A DNA stretch of 64,000 nt from Cephalopachus bancanus (Eukaryota; Chordata; Mammalia; Primates; Tarsiidae), in contig JAPVLO010000059.1 in assembly GCA_027257055.1 (NCBI GenBank), positions 4,960,001 through 5,024,000 on the forward strand, written 5' to 3'. The notes beneath the pieces are model-generated. The model was not told the origin of the DNA, did not search any database, and worked only from the letters and a program-made list of their open reading frames with translations. Positions 11,886-22,975 of this stretch are shown here, piece after piece. Position 1 is the first letter of the stretch. The number at the start of each line of letters is the position of its first letter. Both the position numbers and the translations under genes were made by a program.

Positions 11886-12236
11886 GTAGCTAATCCAGTG
11901 GCCACTGTGTTGGTTCTTAACTATTGTGCAAATGACTCAAAATAATTCAGGATTTGTGTGGAAGCTGCCAGAAAAGAGTTCTCTGCTCTTGAGTAGTATG
12001 CTGTAAGACGGAGTTTCTCCAGTCATTTCAGTGCCACATAAAAGTAGTATCTGAAGTTGGCAGGTGGGAGGAAATAGCCTGAGGACTAAACCAACATCAC
12101 AGCAAGCAGGACAGAAAGGCAGAGAAAATGCAGGTCTTGGTGACTTCCTTGGGGCTGCTTGATCAAGCTCACCTGCCTCTGTACTTACCAGATACATGTG
12201 TCCCAATAAACTTACTCTAGAGATATGCTTTTCACC

Positions 12237-12425
12237 CACGGCACTATCTATATTTTGGATCAGATAATTTTTTTTCTTGTGGAGGGCTGCCCTGTGCCCT
12301 GTAGGCCATTCAGCATCCTTGGCCTCTATCTGCTAGATGCCAATCAGCCTAGCTTCTCAGCCGTGGCAACTTAAAGTGTCTTCAGACATTGCCAAATGTC
12401 CCCGAAGGCAAAATCATCTGCACTA
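12237..12425 (-). mobile_element. MER20 hAT-Charlie MITE
   Basis: Reverse MER20 in full order: GGCACTATCTATATTTTGGA, GTGGAGGGCTGCCCTGTGCC, CTGCTAGATGCCAATC, AGACATTGCCAAATGTCCCC, GGCAAAATC. Non-autonomous and immobile. MER20 copies have been reported as regulatory sequence in endometrial cells of placental mammals; nothing here shows that for this copy. Confidence 0.9.
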
Positions 12426-12429
12426 GTGT

Positions 12430-13372
12430 TTCAAGCAGTTTGAGTTGTGTTTTTGGACTCTTGCATCATAAATATTTAATGGATCCTGTAGGTGTTCAAG
12501 CATTGGTATATATTACTAAAATTATTAGATTCACTGAAAATTCTGGAAGTCAGTCTTCAAGTTTCAATTTTTCCCAAGAAGCATCCTCCTCAATATGTTG
12601 TGCAGACTATCCATAACTTGCAAATTTAGTCGGACATACAACTGTGCTAAAACTGATTTTAACCCTGATCACATGGAACCAGGACTTCCTCTGTAACCCA
12701 CAATAAGAAAGTTGCAAGGCATATTCTAACAAGCAATGATTTGTCTGGTATCTTTCAAGCCTTACTCTGTTGAAGAGGTTCAAATGGTTTATTTTAGCAA
12801 CTAATACCCCAAATCAAAGAGATTATCCTTGAGATATTGCTTCTTTAATGAACAGACTCTGGACTCCTGCTTTGTAGAATATTATAATATAAATATCATA
12901 ACATAAATATCATCTCAAAACCCACATCTCATATTATCTCCAAAACTTCTGGGAGTTATTCCTTGTAGGCCCATGCTCAAAGCTACTGCTCCAAATGGAA
13001 GTTTAACCTCCCTGGTGTGTTTATTGTTCTCCGATCTGTGTGACCCTCATATGAAACTCAGTTCTCACTTCCTGATTTCCATGAAATTACTTTTGGGGGC
13101 ATAATGGATATGGAGGACATGCCCAGACTATGAACGGTACAAGGGCAGTCAATAAAGGGTAGAAACAAGCTATATATGTTTATATGTATTCCATGTAAGT
13201 GTTGGGTATGAATTTTGGATAGTTTATTTGGTTCAGTTGAAACTGCCACATTGATACATATCCTTTGGGCTTCAAAAACTGGAAGGGTAGGTAAAATGTA
13301 GCCTGGTCATATTGGATAATTGCCAGGTTTATTGATGCTCCCATTTTGTTAACTTGATAGATGCATTTTCTT
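12430..13372. other. No recognised feature
   Basis: AT-rich unique-looking sequence with only small spurious frames. Nothing recognised. Confidence 0.4.
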
Positions 13373-13806
13373 TTCTTTTTTATTTTAAAGAAGTGGGGCA
13401 CCATTCAGGATTAGGTACACAAGTGGTCATCGTACAGGTACTCTTTGGACCTCCCTTTGGTCCCCACTTCACCTGGTTTGAGATCAGGTACCCACATTGA
13501 TGATATGTGCCCTCCTCTCCCTCCCCAGGCAGTTTCTGGCTACTACCATTCCCTTTCTTACAGTATTATGGTAAATACTCAGGATCTGCTTATAAGTGAG
13601 AATGTATGGTACTCAGTTCTTTGTTTCTGTGATAGATAACTGAGTATTATAGATGCCAAAGTCATCCAAGTTACTGCAAAGTCCATACTTTTGTCCTTTT
13701 TTATGGCTGCATAATATTCCATCATGTATATGTACCACACTTTATATCCAGTCCAGTTTCAATTGGCAGCACAGTTGGTTCCATGTTTTTGCTATTGTGA
13801 ATACAT
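13373..13806 (-). mobile_element. 5'-truncated L1, lineage-specific family
   Basis: Minus-strand 3' end beginning with T-rich sequence, then GGCACCATTCAGGATTAGGT, GGTTTGAGATCAGGTACCC, and antisense ORF2 end such as TGGCTGCATAATATTCCATC. It ends abruptly at GCTATTGTGAATA. Flanking ATGCATTTTC / CATCATTTTC may be a short, eroded TSD. Confidence 0.9.
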
Positions 13807-14684
13807 CATTTTCATAGAAGTGTAAGAACCTCTGACTGTTGAATACTTTTTCCATGTCATCTGGCTATGTCTCTGCTTTGAATCCTACTTACTTAAGCTA
13901 AAATGTGTAGAGCTTGACTTTTTGAATGTACCCCAATGGACTAAACATATAAATATAAGTGTGAATCATATATTTACTAAAGGTACAGAGTAATAGGCAT
14001 TAGGGATAAAAAGTGATGCTGCAGATTTGTAAGTAGATAATTTAAATATCTGTCTCTCAGGGCTTTAAAAATCTTTCAACTATTTCTGCTAATTTAGGCC
14101 TCAACCATCAGTCTTTAGCTCAATTTTTTGGTCCTCCAGCAAATTAAAAACAAAAAAATCTCCTATTTTATTATAAAGAGCAGTTCATGTTACCCATAAA
14201 CTCAGTTTGGGGTCTCTCTTTGTACCCCCAGAGATCCATTACTGTGCTCAGCCAACAGAGAGCATTCTTCTCCAGACCTCATTCTTTGTCTCAACTTTTT
14301 GTCCTTCCCTTCAGAAAGGGAAGTAATATAGTTACACAAAAATGCGCCAGCACTCAGTTACCCGTCAAAGAAAGATCAGATGCCCAACTGTGGGAGAATA
14401 GGGTCAGCCGTTAACTCTTTCAAAGCTGTTTTCAGCTACAGAGCTGCCCTGTACAAAGTCATACCCTTCCTGAGGAAGACTCTATTCATTGTGTCATATT
14501 GGGTAAGGTGGAGGTATGAAGGTCCAACCATCTTAGTGATGCAAGACACTCATAGGCAAAATTTTCTCTAAATATTCTCATTATAATTGCCAAGATTGTG
14601 TAGGGCCTGCACCCCAAACTCTTACTTAGCATCTACTTCCAGAGTACATAATCTCTAACAGGAGCTTATGTTCCCATTGACATA
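13807..14684. other. No recognised feature
   Basis: Unique-looking; overlapping short plus-strand frames near 14.2-14.6 kb lack motifs. Confidence 0.4.
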
Positions 14685-14850
14685 AAGTAATCCATATTTA
14701 TTCAACACAGTTCGAGTGCCTGCTATATAACAGATACTATGCGAGGTAGTGGGGCAAAAACAGTAAAATGATACACCTGTGGTTTCTTTTCTGTGGAGTT
14801 TAAGGTCTTGTAGAGGAGACAGACAAAACACAAACAAGCAAAGGAAGATG
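14685..14850 (-). mobile_element. L2 LINE 3' end
   Basis: ATTTATTCAACACAGTTCGA, GTGCCTGCTATATAACAG and GAGTTTAAGGTCTTGTAGAG follow the reverse-strand L2 3' end. Partial, diverged. Confidence 0.7.
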
Positions 14851-15654
14851 GATGGGTGAATGAACTAGAGGCTCTTTAGTTTACATTGTGGTTTACCCGT
14901 TGGTATTTTGTAAACCTTGAGTAAATTGATACAGGTATTTTTACTCTGGATCTTTGAACAGAATTTGCTTATAACTGGGTAACCAGTTATCACTGGATTT
15001 TCTTTCAGTTCAATGAGTTTTCTCTTCTGCCTTCTCATTCTTTATTAAGAAAATCATTCAGACTTTAGTTTCCTAGTTTTAGACATCCCCACTGGCAATT
15101 GGAACATCTATTTTGGAGATGTAATTGAAAAGACTCAAGAATGCACTGGGGACCTTTTGGCTGATAGATGCTAAAAAAAGAAGCCGAGATAATTTGGTCA
15201 AGATTTCTGGAACAATCAAGTTTCTAATTACAAGATGTGGTAGTTCTTTCCTATTGACCATTGCCAAAAAAGGTTTGACAAAGTTTGAGTCAAGGTGATT
15301 TAGAGGAGATTAGAGAGAGGTAGATGCTTGGTGCATATTGGAGGCAGAAAATTGATTATTCTTTCATTAGTTTTTTAACTCCCCCAAACACTTTAATATT
15401 GAGTTGGGATTTTGCCCCTCGAGAATTGGACAGGCTCTGGAAATAATACATACAGATTGGTTATACATTTTCTCATTAAGCATTATTTTTTCCAAGCTCC
15501 CTAGTGGCAACTTAGCTAGGTCTGAAGGGTTATTATTACATCTAAGCCATCATGTATGCTTTGAGATTATGATGTAACCTAGAAATATTAACCCCCTCAT
15601 GTGGGTGCCTAGAGTCTTGGCAAAATTCTCCTTAGCTAGCCAATGTTTGAAATA
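14851..15654. other. No recognised feature
   Basis: Nothing recognised apart from ordinary AT-rich sequence. Confidence 0.4.
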
Positions 15655-15910
15655 AATCTATAAATAAGAATAATAGTTAACAATTATTGAGTGCTCACTA
15701 TGTGGTAAGTACAGTATCAAATACTTGATATACATTTTCCCATTTAATCCTTACAAGTATTCTGCAAGGCAGGTATTGTTATCATTTCCATTTTACAGAT
15801 GAGGAAAATGAGGTTTGAATATATTAAATAATATGTCTTAGAGCCATATAGATAGTACATGGCAAAACCAATACCAAATCTCAGTGTACCACCATTACAT
15901 TCATAATAAA
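15655..15910 (-). mobile_element. MIR SINE, near full length
   Basis: ATTGAGTGCTCACTATGTGG, GCAAGGCAGGTATTGTTATC and TTTTACAGATGAGGAAAATG are in the order of a reverse MIR. One of the longer MIR copies in the window. Confidence 0.85.
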
Positions 15911-16730
15911 GTAAGACTTCATTCATGTGGAAGCCACTGAAAGTTTATAACATATTTGTTCTGTATTCAGCAACTCATGACAGCTTGTTTATACGTTGCT
16001 TCCAATACTGTTCTAATCAGCCTCTGTGTCTGGAATTAAAAATGACCTGGTTCAGTCCATTTTAATTAAATCCACTAGAAGATTCATGCCACCCATGAAG
16101 TGTTTTAATTTCTGGGAAGGGAAAAGAAGACAAAGATTTTAAAAATATGCTTTTTCTGAAGTCATAGTCTATCACAGGATATTAGTCCTCATGCTTTTTG
16201 AGTCTATGACACTTTATTCTTTGTTTCTTCTCTGTAAGTTATGGGAGCTGGACCAGTAAAATATTAAGGGAGACTGTAACTCAAAGCATTATTGAGACAA
16301 CTTTTCGAAGTTCAATGTACTATTTGGCAAAGAACCAAGTAAATCTGCCTACTAACCCGGGAATGAAGACTATGGCCTTTATCTCATTAGTACTCTTAGT
16401 GTTAAGTAGGCAAAAGACTGCCTGGTACATAATTACACTACAACAAGCATCATTTCATCTGGGGCATGGTTCCAGTCACCAACTGATAAGCCACATCTTT
16501 CAGGGGACACTGTCATCTCCATATCCACAGAAATATGCATATTTAAACTGCACAGTCCTACAGTCCAATGAGCCATGGCTGGTTAGTCAATAAGTTCATA
16601 CCACCCAGGCCAGGCCAACCAGATTATTTTCTCTGAGATTTTTGGATGCCCTATTTCTGACCTTGTGAGTGACTGAACCAGTAATACTTAAACATGGGGA
16701 CAATGAGATGACCATATATTTGTATGTGAC
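15911..16730. other. No recognised feature
   Basis: Unique-looking sequence up to the 52-bp duplicated L1 target. The 92-codon open frame at 16315-16593 has no family resemblance. Confidence 0.4.
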
Positions 16731-16782
16731 AAAGAGCAAAGAAAGCATGTCTATATCTACAAAGACAAATATTACCAATATG
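16731..16782 (+). repeat. Left copy of a 52-bp target-site duplication
   Basis: Begins AAAGAGCAAAGAAAGC and ends ACCAATATG. The right copy (17358-17409) matches at 49 of 52 positions by eye. The two bracket the L1 at 16783-17357 exactly. Confidence 0.9.
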
Positions 16783-17357
16783 GTAATTTCTGAAAGAACT
16801 AGAAATTGACCTTCCATATGACCCAGCAATCCCCCTACTGGGAATATACCCAGTGGAACTCAAATCATTCTATAAAAAAGATACCTGCACATGCATGTTT
16901 ATTGCAGCACTATCCACAGTAGCAAAAACATGGAACAAAACATGCTGTCCATCGAAAGTGAATTGGATAAAAAAATGTGGTACATATATGATGGAATATT
17001 ATGCAGCCATAAAAAGGGCAAACATATGGACTTCATCATAACTTGGATGGATTTAGAGTCGATCATACTCAGTGATCTATCACAGAAACAAAGAATAGAG
17101 TACCATATGTTTTCACTTGTTGGCAGACCCTGAGCATTTACCATAATAAAATAAGAAAGGGATCAGCAGTTGTGGGATACTGCTGGGATGGGAGTGGGGA
17201 CACAACATCAATAAGGTACCTGATCTCAAACCAGGCAATGGGAGGACTGAAGTGAGGCTCAAATTTTACCTGTACGATGCCCACTTGCATACCTAATCCT
17301 GAATTTTACCCTTCATCTTTAAAATAAAATATAAAAAATTTTAAAAAATAATTTTAA
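16783..17357 (+). mobile_element. 5'-truncated L1 with complete 3' end
   Basis: Reads sense through the end of ORF2: TWMDLESIILSDLSQKQRIE is visible near 17041-17100 and EYYAAIKRA in a neighbouring frame, so ORF2 is frameshifted. The 3' UTR (GTACCTGATCTCAAACCAGG, CCTAATCCTGAATTTTACCC) and an A-rich tail follow. It is flanked by the 52-bp duplications. This is a clear sense-strand view of the lineage-specific L1 3' end. Confidence 0.95.
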
Positions 17358-17409
17358 AAAGAGCAAAGAAAACCTGCCTATATCTACAAAGACAAATATT
17401 ACCAATATG
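17358..17409 (+). repeat. Right copy of a 52-bp target-site duplication
   Basis: Starts within the A-rich tail and ends ACCAATATG. It differs from the left copy at about three positions (around CATGT/CCTGC), so the insertion is not very recent. Confidence 0.9.
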
Positions 17410-17774
17410 CCAAGGGAAACAGCTATGACAAATGGCGAAAGAGTCATAAAAGTGTTTGAATTTCTGGTTCCAGTCTGGCCTCATAAATTCTGGTTACAAG
17501 TCATTCCCCAAATCATTCCTTTATTCTTACAGTAAATTCCCATTCTTGGCATGAGCTAGCCTGAGTCGGCTGCTGTCACTTGTCATCACTGACACTTAAC
17601 TAATATATAAACCAAACTCAATCTTTACCAGCGTTGTCACATACTGTTGTATTATGCACAACTCTAGGGAGTGCCAGTCACATTATAGATTGCATTATAT
17701 AACCATACGCAGTATCCCTGATTTTTATGGTCATTGAGTACTTGAGCAACGTATTTCCTGAGTGCTTAACTCAA

Positions 17775-18545
17775 CTTATCAAATATTGATTGAGTACCTA
17801 TTCTACTTCATCAGTTCTATTCCAGAGATTGTACTAGGCATAGAATACAAAAATTAAAAAATAAAAGCAGGCTCTACTTTTCACAAGATCACAATCGAGG
17901 AAAGAAGACCAACAAAAAACAATCGCAACATAATGTAGTATAGATGACAAAGAGGAATTTCAGTGGGGAAATTAACTTCCTCAGAAAGGATCAAGGGAGG
18001 CGTCATAGAGAAGGAATGCCCAAGCAATTTCCAGGTAGTAGAAACAGCAAGTGTAAAAGAATAAATGGAATAGCATCATGTGTTTGCAGAAATGTGGACA
18101 GTCTGTAATTTCTGAAGGTAGAAGGAGAGTTAGATGTGGAGGGGCAGGGACCAAATCACAAGAAGCTTTGCATGCCAGGCTAAATGGCTTGCATTTTATG
18201 CTGCGGACTAAAGCTTTCCCACTGAGCTAACCTATTAATCATGTGAAGATCTTGCTGAAACACTGATTCTGATTCAGTAGGTCCAGGGTAGAACCTGTAT
18301 TTTGTATTTATAACAAGCTACATGATGATGTCAATACAGCTGATCCATAGATCACCATATTTTGAGTAACAGGCTTTAAGCAAGAGGGCATTTGCAGGAT
18401 ATTAAGCAGGTATTCCAGAGAGATCACCCTGCAATAGTGGAATGGTCATATTAGTCATAGGAGATGGGGAAAAATTAAGGCAGGAGACCAGTCAGGAAGA
18501 TATTTCAAGATCCACATGAGAAGTGATGAAGACAGGAATTAGATT
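17775..18545 (-). mobile_element. L2 LINE, split by MER5A
   Basis: Starts with the L2 3' end (GATTGAGTACCTATTCTACT), continues with CAAGTGTAAAAGAATAAATG and GGGCAGGGACCAAATCACAA, then after the MER5A insert resumes at GCAGGTATTCCAGAGAGATC and GGAGACCAGTCAGGAAG. Together these cover several hundred bp of the reverse-strand L2. No intact coding frame remains. Confidence 0.8.
18235..18385 (-). mobile_element. MER5A inserted in L2
   Basis: CTGATTCTGATTCAGTAGGT followed by GTATTTATAACAAGCTACAT and CACCATATTTTGAGTAACAG is reverse MER5A. L2 sequence continues on both sides. Confidence 0.8.
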
Positions 18546-18934
18546 TACTGTTATCAACTTGAGTGTGTAGTGTTAGGGAACAGTAAGAAATTATTGTTTT
18601 ACTTTCCTACATCTGTCTGGATTTGTGCTACAGAAGAGTGAAGACTTTTAGAGTTATGTTCCTTAATAGTACAATATATTTGTTGAATGTTTATGTTTGT
18701 ATCTACTGCATTCTTAAAGGTCATTTTAAAATTATTTTCATTTTAACATGCAAAGTCTACTCTTGATCAAATAATTTGCAATCAAGTGGTCATTTCAATT
18801 GGGCTGGATTTGGCCTTAAAAATTCTGGTTTGTGATGAAATAAAATCTTTACAGGGAAATGAAGGGCATTGTCATCTTACCTGGGGGCTAACTTTAGCTC
18901 CAAGCACACAAGAGATGAGGAGTCACCCTGGTTA

Positions 18935-19105
18935 GCTTAAGAATTACATGGGGTGATTATTATAAAACACAATCACGTCCCCCTCTCCCCCACCTTACCG
19001 CATCCTTGCATCCTTACTAGGCTTCACCGGGGTCTAAGACAACTGCATTTTTTAATCAGCACCTCCAAGAGATTCTAATGCAGGTGAAATATCCATGAGA
19101 ACTAA
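18935..19105 (+). mobile_element. Possible MER5-like remnant
   Basis: TTAATCAGCACCTCCAAGAG and ATTCTAATGCAGG resemble the right half of a MER5-type hAT element. The left half is too diverged to be sure. Confidence 0.35.
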
Positions 19106-19369
19106 GAAATAACAGTCTATCTCATTTTGGCACAAATGAACTACCTTCCTATAAAATATGTCATTATTTGTTATTAACTAATACCACCAAACATACAGAC
19201 AAGCCGGTCCCTGCCACCTAAGAGCTTATATTCTTCATGAGTTAAGTGATCAGGAAGTGCTATACATCTCTACTCAAGAATCTTACTCTCACACTACACT
19301 TTCAAAGACTCTCGTATCGGGCAAGGTCAACGTTGCATAATCACCATTAATAATCCAAAAGTAATTCCA

Positions 19370-19500
19370 AAGGGCTTCAGTATTCATTGTTTCATTTGAT
19401 TTTATGAAGTGGGTAATGGAACGTCTATTTTCCAGACCTGTTAAAAACTTTGGAGATAGTACTTGCTGGGTATCACATAGCTGGTTGTTGGCAGAAACAC
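19370..19500 (-). mobile_element. MIR fossil
   Basis: GAAGTGGGTAATGGAACGTC, GGGTATCACATAGCTGGT: partial reverse MIR with the middle degraded. Confidence 0.5.
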
Positions 19501-19519
19501 TGAAGAAGAACTTTGTGAT

Positions 19520-19558
19520 ACCTTCAGAAATTCAGGAATCTGAATTTCTTCTGAAGGT
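19520..19558. repeat. 39-bp near-perfect hairpin
   Basis: Left arm ACCTTCAGAAATTCAG (19520-19535), loop GAAT, right arm 19540-19558, which is the reverse complement with three extra bases. All 16 arm bases pair. It lies in unrecognised sequence between a MIR and a hAT element. No function is assigned. Confidence 0.85.
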
Positions 19559-19587
19559 CAGTTGCTCCTTTAGCCATCCATGAAGAG

Positions 19588-19755
19588 CTGTGGTTCTCAA
19601 ACCAGACTAATATCAGAATCATCCTGGGAGTTTTTGAAAATCGTGATTGTCAAGTCATATTCCAGACCCAGATGGAAAACAGTCATCAGTCCTTTTTAAA
19701 GCTCTCCAGGTGATTCCAATGCACAGCTAAGGTTGGGAAGACCCCTTGGAAATGG
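19588..19755 (+). mobile_element. hAT-Charlie MITE (MER5-like)
   Basis: Starts GTGGTTCTCAAACCAG and ends with GCACAGCTAAGGTTGGGAAG, the expected inverted termini. Internal TCAGAATCATCCTGGGAG and AAGCTCTCCAGGTGATTCCA fit this group. Exact subfamily not assigned. Confidence 0.65.
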
Positions 19756-19884
19756 AGCTTCTGCCAGAGGTGGATTTCCTGTGATGCTGCTGAAGCTTGA
19801 GTCTAGGGGATCTTCTTTCTTACACAAAGACCCATATTTTAAAATGTACCCAAGAAAGTGATTTATTTTTCTCAAAGAAGGCCC

Positions 19885-20345
19885 CCTGGATCAGTTTGAG
19901 TTCTCTAAGAAGCAGACATCAAGATGAGATTAGACATGCAGAAAGGTTGATTGAGGGAAGGATGAAGGCGAGAGAGAAGTTGGGAAGAGCATTTCATTTG
20001 GATGCCAGTCTGGCTCCTGTGAAAGGAGAGAAAGAAGCAAGAGGAGTCAGAATTGGGTAGAAAGAGCCTCAGATTATAGTTCACTATATATTTATTTTTA
20101 GAAAGTCTTGGTCAGGCCAATGGGGAGTCCCTGAACAAGGTTACTCATCAGGCGAGCACTGTATCAAGGACAAAATGTATGACTTTGAAATCTCTTGTGC
20201 ACAGCCATTGACTGAAACAGCTGGGGCGGGAGTTATCACAGGGGATCTGGAGAGACTGCAGCTGGAGACTGTCAGCTCACTTGGATTCCCATACCAGTTT
20301 ACTTCAAAGGAAGATCTGCATGGCACAGCTCTATGGCCACCACAC
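19885..20345 (-). mobile_element. Possible LTR remnant, unnamed family
   Basis: GAGTTCTCTAAGAAGCAGAC and GCAGAAAGGTTGATTGAGGG resemble the reverse complement of the 3' end of the segment at 25330-25848, suggesting two diverged copies of one LTR family in opposite orientation. Ends and family are unsure. Confidence 0.3.
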
Positions 20346-20689
20346 CCTCATCTATATTAACTTCACATCCCCAAACCTAGATTCACCTCTTCCTCTGGAT
20401 TCATGACTGAGTTGCAGAGGAAGGAAATTAATCTGACAGCACCATGGTTAACAAAATTTCAGTAACAACTCACAAGCTGCATACACAGCTTCTTTTTTTT
20501 TCTTTTAAAATTCACCGAGAAAGCATGGCTGTGATGTGCAAGTGTTTTCTCTCGAGTGAATAAACACTGAGTGAATAAATACCACCAAGGCTGTCATCAA
20601 TCTGCCAGCCTGTTCTCTTCAGGGACTTGCCATTTAGGAAAACAGGTGGAACTTGGATTTATGTGTTTCTTAGTCATACAATAATTTTC
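20346..20689. other. No recognised feature
   Basis: Nothing recognised. Confidence 0.4.
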
Positions 20690-20937
20690 ATTCAGAGTTT
20701 TTCTACATGCCAAGCACTATGCAATGCCCAGTGTTAGGATAAAAGACCTGATTCCTGAGCTTATGGAATTTGTGTTTTAATGAGGGGAGACCAAAAATCA
20801 GTGAATGTGTAAATAAATAAAATGATTACAGCTTGTAACAAATGTTTGAGAAGGACACGGAGTACTATGTTAGAGAGTAGTGGAATTGAGAACTATTTTA
20901 GATAGAGTTTTCAGGAAAAACCTCATTAAGCAAGGGA

Positions 20938-20984
20938 TATATATATATACATATTAACATATATATCAATATATACTATTAGAC
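20938..20984. repeat. (TA)n-rich tract
   Basis: ATATATATATACATATTAAC and similar units adjoin the T-rich side of the Alu at 20985. It is probably the decayed Alu tail plus slippage. Confidence 0.7.
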
Positions 20985-21222
20985 ACAGAGTCCCACTCCA
21001 TCACCCAAGTTGGAGTGCAGTGGTGCAATCATAGCTCACTGCAGCAGCAAACTCCTATGCTCAAGTGATCCTCCTGCCCCAGCCTCCAAACTAGCTAGGA
21101 CTACAGGCATGTGCCATGTTGCCCAGCTAATTTTACATTTTACTTGTAGAGACAGGCTCTCACTATATTTCCCAGGCTGGTATCAAACTCCTGGCCTCCC
21201 AAAGTGCTAGAATTATAGGGAA
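20985..21222 (-). mobile_element. Old Alu (AluJ-like), truncated
   Basis: ACAGAGTCCCACTCCATCAC, AGTGCAGTGGTGCAATCATA and GGCCTCCCAAAGTGCTAGAA mark a minus-strand Alu missing its extreme 5' end. Sequence is of the older J type, without the variants of the Alu at 6423. Confidence 0.88.
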
Positions 21223-21459
21223 ATTTAAAGAGAGCTTCTGATTTTCGAGAGTTGGAGTAGGATGGGGAGGAGGAAGTGGAGTGCTCTAGATGGTGGGGAG
21301 TCCTCAGTTGGTTCCAAGTGTTGTTCTAAGCCTGGTTTGGTGAAGCACATGGAGCAAGAGAAACCCAAGCACAGAATGACTGGAGAGGTGGGAAAGTCAT
21401 GTAGACCCTGTGGTCCATAGCAAAGAGCTTGGGTCATATTTTAAATAAAAGAGAGCATG

Positions 21460-21745
21460 GCAGGATTTTATTTTTATTATAAAGATGTGGGGTACGATTC
21501 AGGGTTAGGTATACAAACGTTGATTATGCAGGTACACTTGTTGATGAGGTGTGCCCCTCCCTCTCCTGCAGTTTCCTTCAATTGATACTCCCACCCCACC
21601 TCCCCTGATAGTTTCCCACTACTGCCAATCCCTTTCTTATAGTATTATGATAATTGTTCATGGTCTGCTTATGAGTGAGAACATATTGTACTCTGTTCTT
21701 TGTTTCTGTGATAGATCACTGAGTATGATCAACTCAAAATCCAGA
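21460..21745 (-). mobile_element. 5'-truncated L1, lineage-specific family
   Basis: TATAAAGATGTGGGGTACGA, then CCTCCCCTGATAGTTTCCCA and GTTTCTGTGATAGATCACTG. Short copy of the same family as 4768-5713. The LTR begins 15 bp after its 5' end. Confidence 0.9.
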
Positions 21746-21760
21746 TACTAACCAGAAAAG

Positions 21761-22249
21761 TGACTGAGGCAGGTTTCAATTGTCAGAGTTTATTCAGCCA
21801 AGGTTGAGGACATACCCAGGAAAGAAATACAAGTCACAGGAGCATTTGTGTGACCTGTGCTTTTTCCAAAAGTGGTTTTGTAAGCTTTGGCATTTAAAGG
21901 GAATAGAACAAGCAGAAGGGTAAAAAAGGGAGGGAGGGCCAGCAGTGAGGCAAAGTGTTACATTTTTGTGGGTCTCTGATTAGGCACAGTAAATCTATAT
22001 TTTACTGTGACAAGAGTGAATAAAGAGAAAAGTCGATTATACATTGTCTTGCACTCAGTAAATCTATACTCCACATAAAATAAAGCAAATGTGAAAAGAG
22101 ACTAGAGGAAATGAGGCTGTGACAAGGGTGGTGAAATTATAGCTGTCTGTTTGGGAACAAAAGGCAGGCAACTTCGGTGACTCAGTTCACAAGTTTAACT
22201 TCCCCTTTGGCATAGTGAGTTTGGGGTTCAGAGATTCTGTTTTCTTTCA
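21761..22249 (-). mobile_element. Solo LTR, ERV1-like
   Basis: About 489 bp. Read on the minus strand it starts TGAAAGAAAACAGAATC and ends GAAACCTGCCTCAGTCA, giving TG...CA ends, with a polyadenylation-type AATAAA about 30 bp before the end (GGCTGAATAAACTCTGAC). No internal retroviral sequence adjoins it, so it is a solo LTR or a fragment. I could not see a clear target duplication, and I do not name the family. Confidence 0.7.
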
Positions 22250-22440
22250 CAGTGACGTTGGTCAGAATGGAGGAGACATCAGCTAACCTGCGCTTTAAGG
22301 AGATCGCTTTGGCAACTGTGTGGAAAATGAACTGGAGGGGGAAAGAAAGGGAAAGTGGAGAAACCAGTTAGCTGACTGAATCCTGAGATCTGGTATTGGG
22401 TAGATGGCCCAGAGAGAGGGGGAACACATGAAGTACTTCC

Positions 22441-22795
22441 AACATTATTTTCCTGTAGAGTATCTCAGTGGCTTCAAGAACAACAGCTAGGTTTAAAAAT
22501 CTAATAAGGCATTCTTTTCAGAGTGTATATGTGAGCATTATTAATTAATAATGTCTATGAGCTCATGTTACAGATTTCAGATGCTTTCCATCATTATGTT
22601 TTAAATGCATGCTTTGATTTTGATTCTTTTACAGCATTGTATAATAACACTTTACTTTCAATGTTTGTAAATGCTTGTGATATTTCCTTAATTCTATGCC
22701 ACAAACACACTAAAACCCCTATGATTTGACATAGTTGACATTTATCTGACTATATACCAGGAACTATATGAAAATACACAGAAAGACATACGTGA
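22441..22795. other. No recognised feature
   Basis: AT-rich sequence before the microsatellite; nothing recognised. Confidence 0.4.
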
Positions 22796-22841
22796 ATGTA
22801 TGTATGTATGTATGTATGTATGTATGTATGTATGTATGTAT
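22796..22841. repeat. (TATG)n microsatellite
   Basis: About eleven tandem TATG units, uninterrupted. Likely length-polymorphic. Confidence 0.97.
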
Positions 22842-22859
22842 CTTTAGGGGTAAAAAAAT

Positions 22860-22975
22860 TAGGGTGAAACAATTGAGAACATCCCCAAGATCTTACCACT
22901 TACATGACACAGAGCTAGGATTTGAACTCTTATCTACCTAATTTCAAAAACTTGCTTTGAACCACCAAGATATGT
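22860..22975 (-). mobile_element. MIR fossil
   Basis: ACCACTTACATGACACAGAG followed by CTAGGATTTGAACTCTTATC is the middle of a reverse MIR. The microsatellite interrupts its expected left part. Confidence 0.6.

Larger units (their letters stand above)
20690..22440 (-). mobile_element. L2 LINE mosaic, broken by Alu, L1 and LTR
   Basis: Four pieces of one reverse-strand L2 in order: 20690-20937 (CATGCCAAGCACTATGCAAT), 21225-21460 (TGTGGTCCATAGCAAAGAGC), and 22250-22440 (GCTTTAAGGAGATCGCTTTG, GGAGAAACCAGTTAGCTG). The gaps hold an Alu, an L1 end and a solo LTR. The L2 must predate all three. Confidence 0.75.

Noticed and set aside
21761..22249. Solo LTRs as evidence for a nearby provirus (also 39340-39790)
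   Set aside because: No gag, pol or env-like sequence, and no primer-binding site or paired LTR adjoins them.
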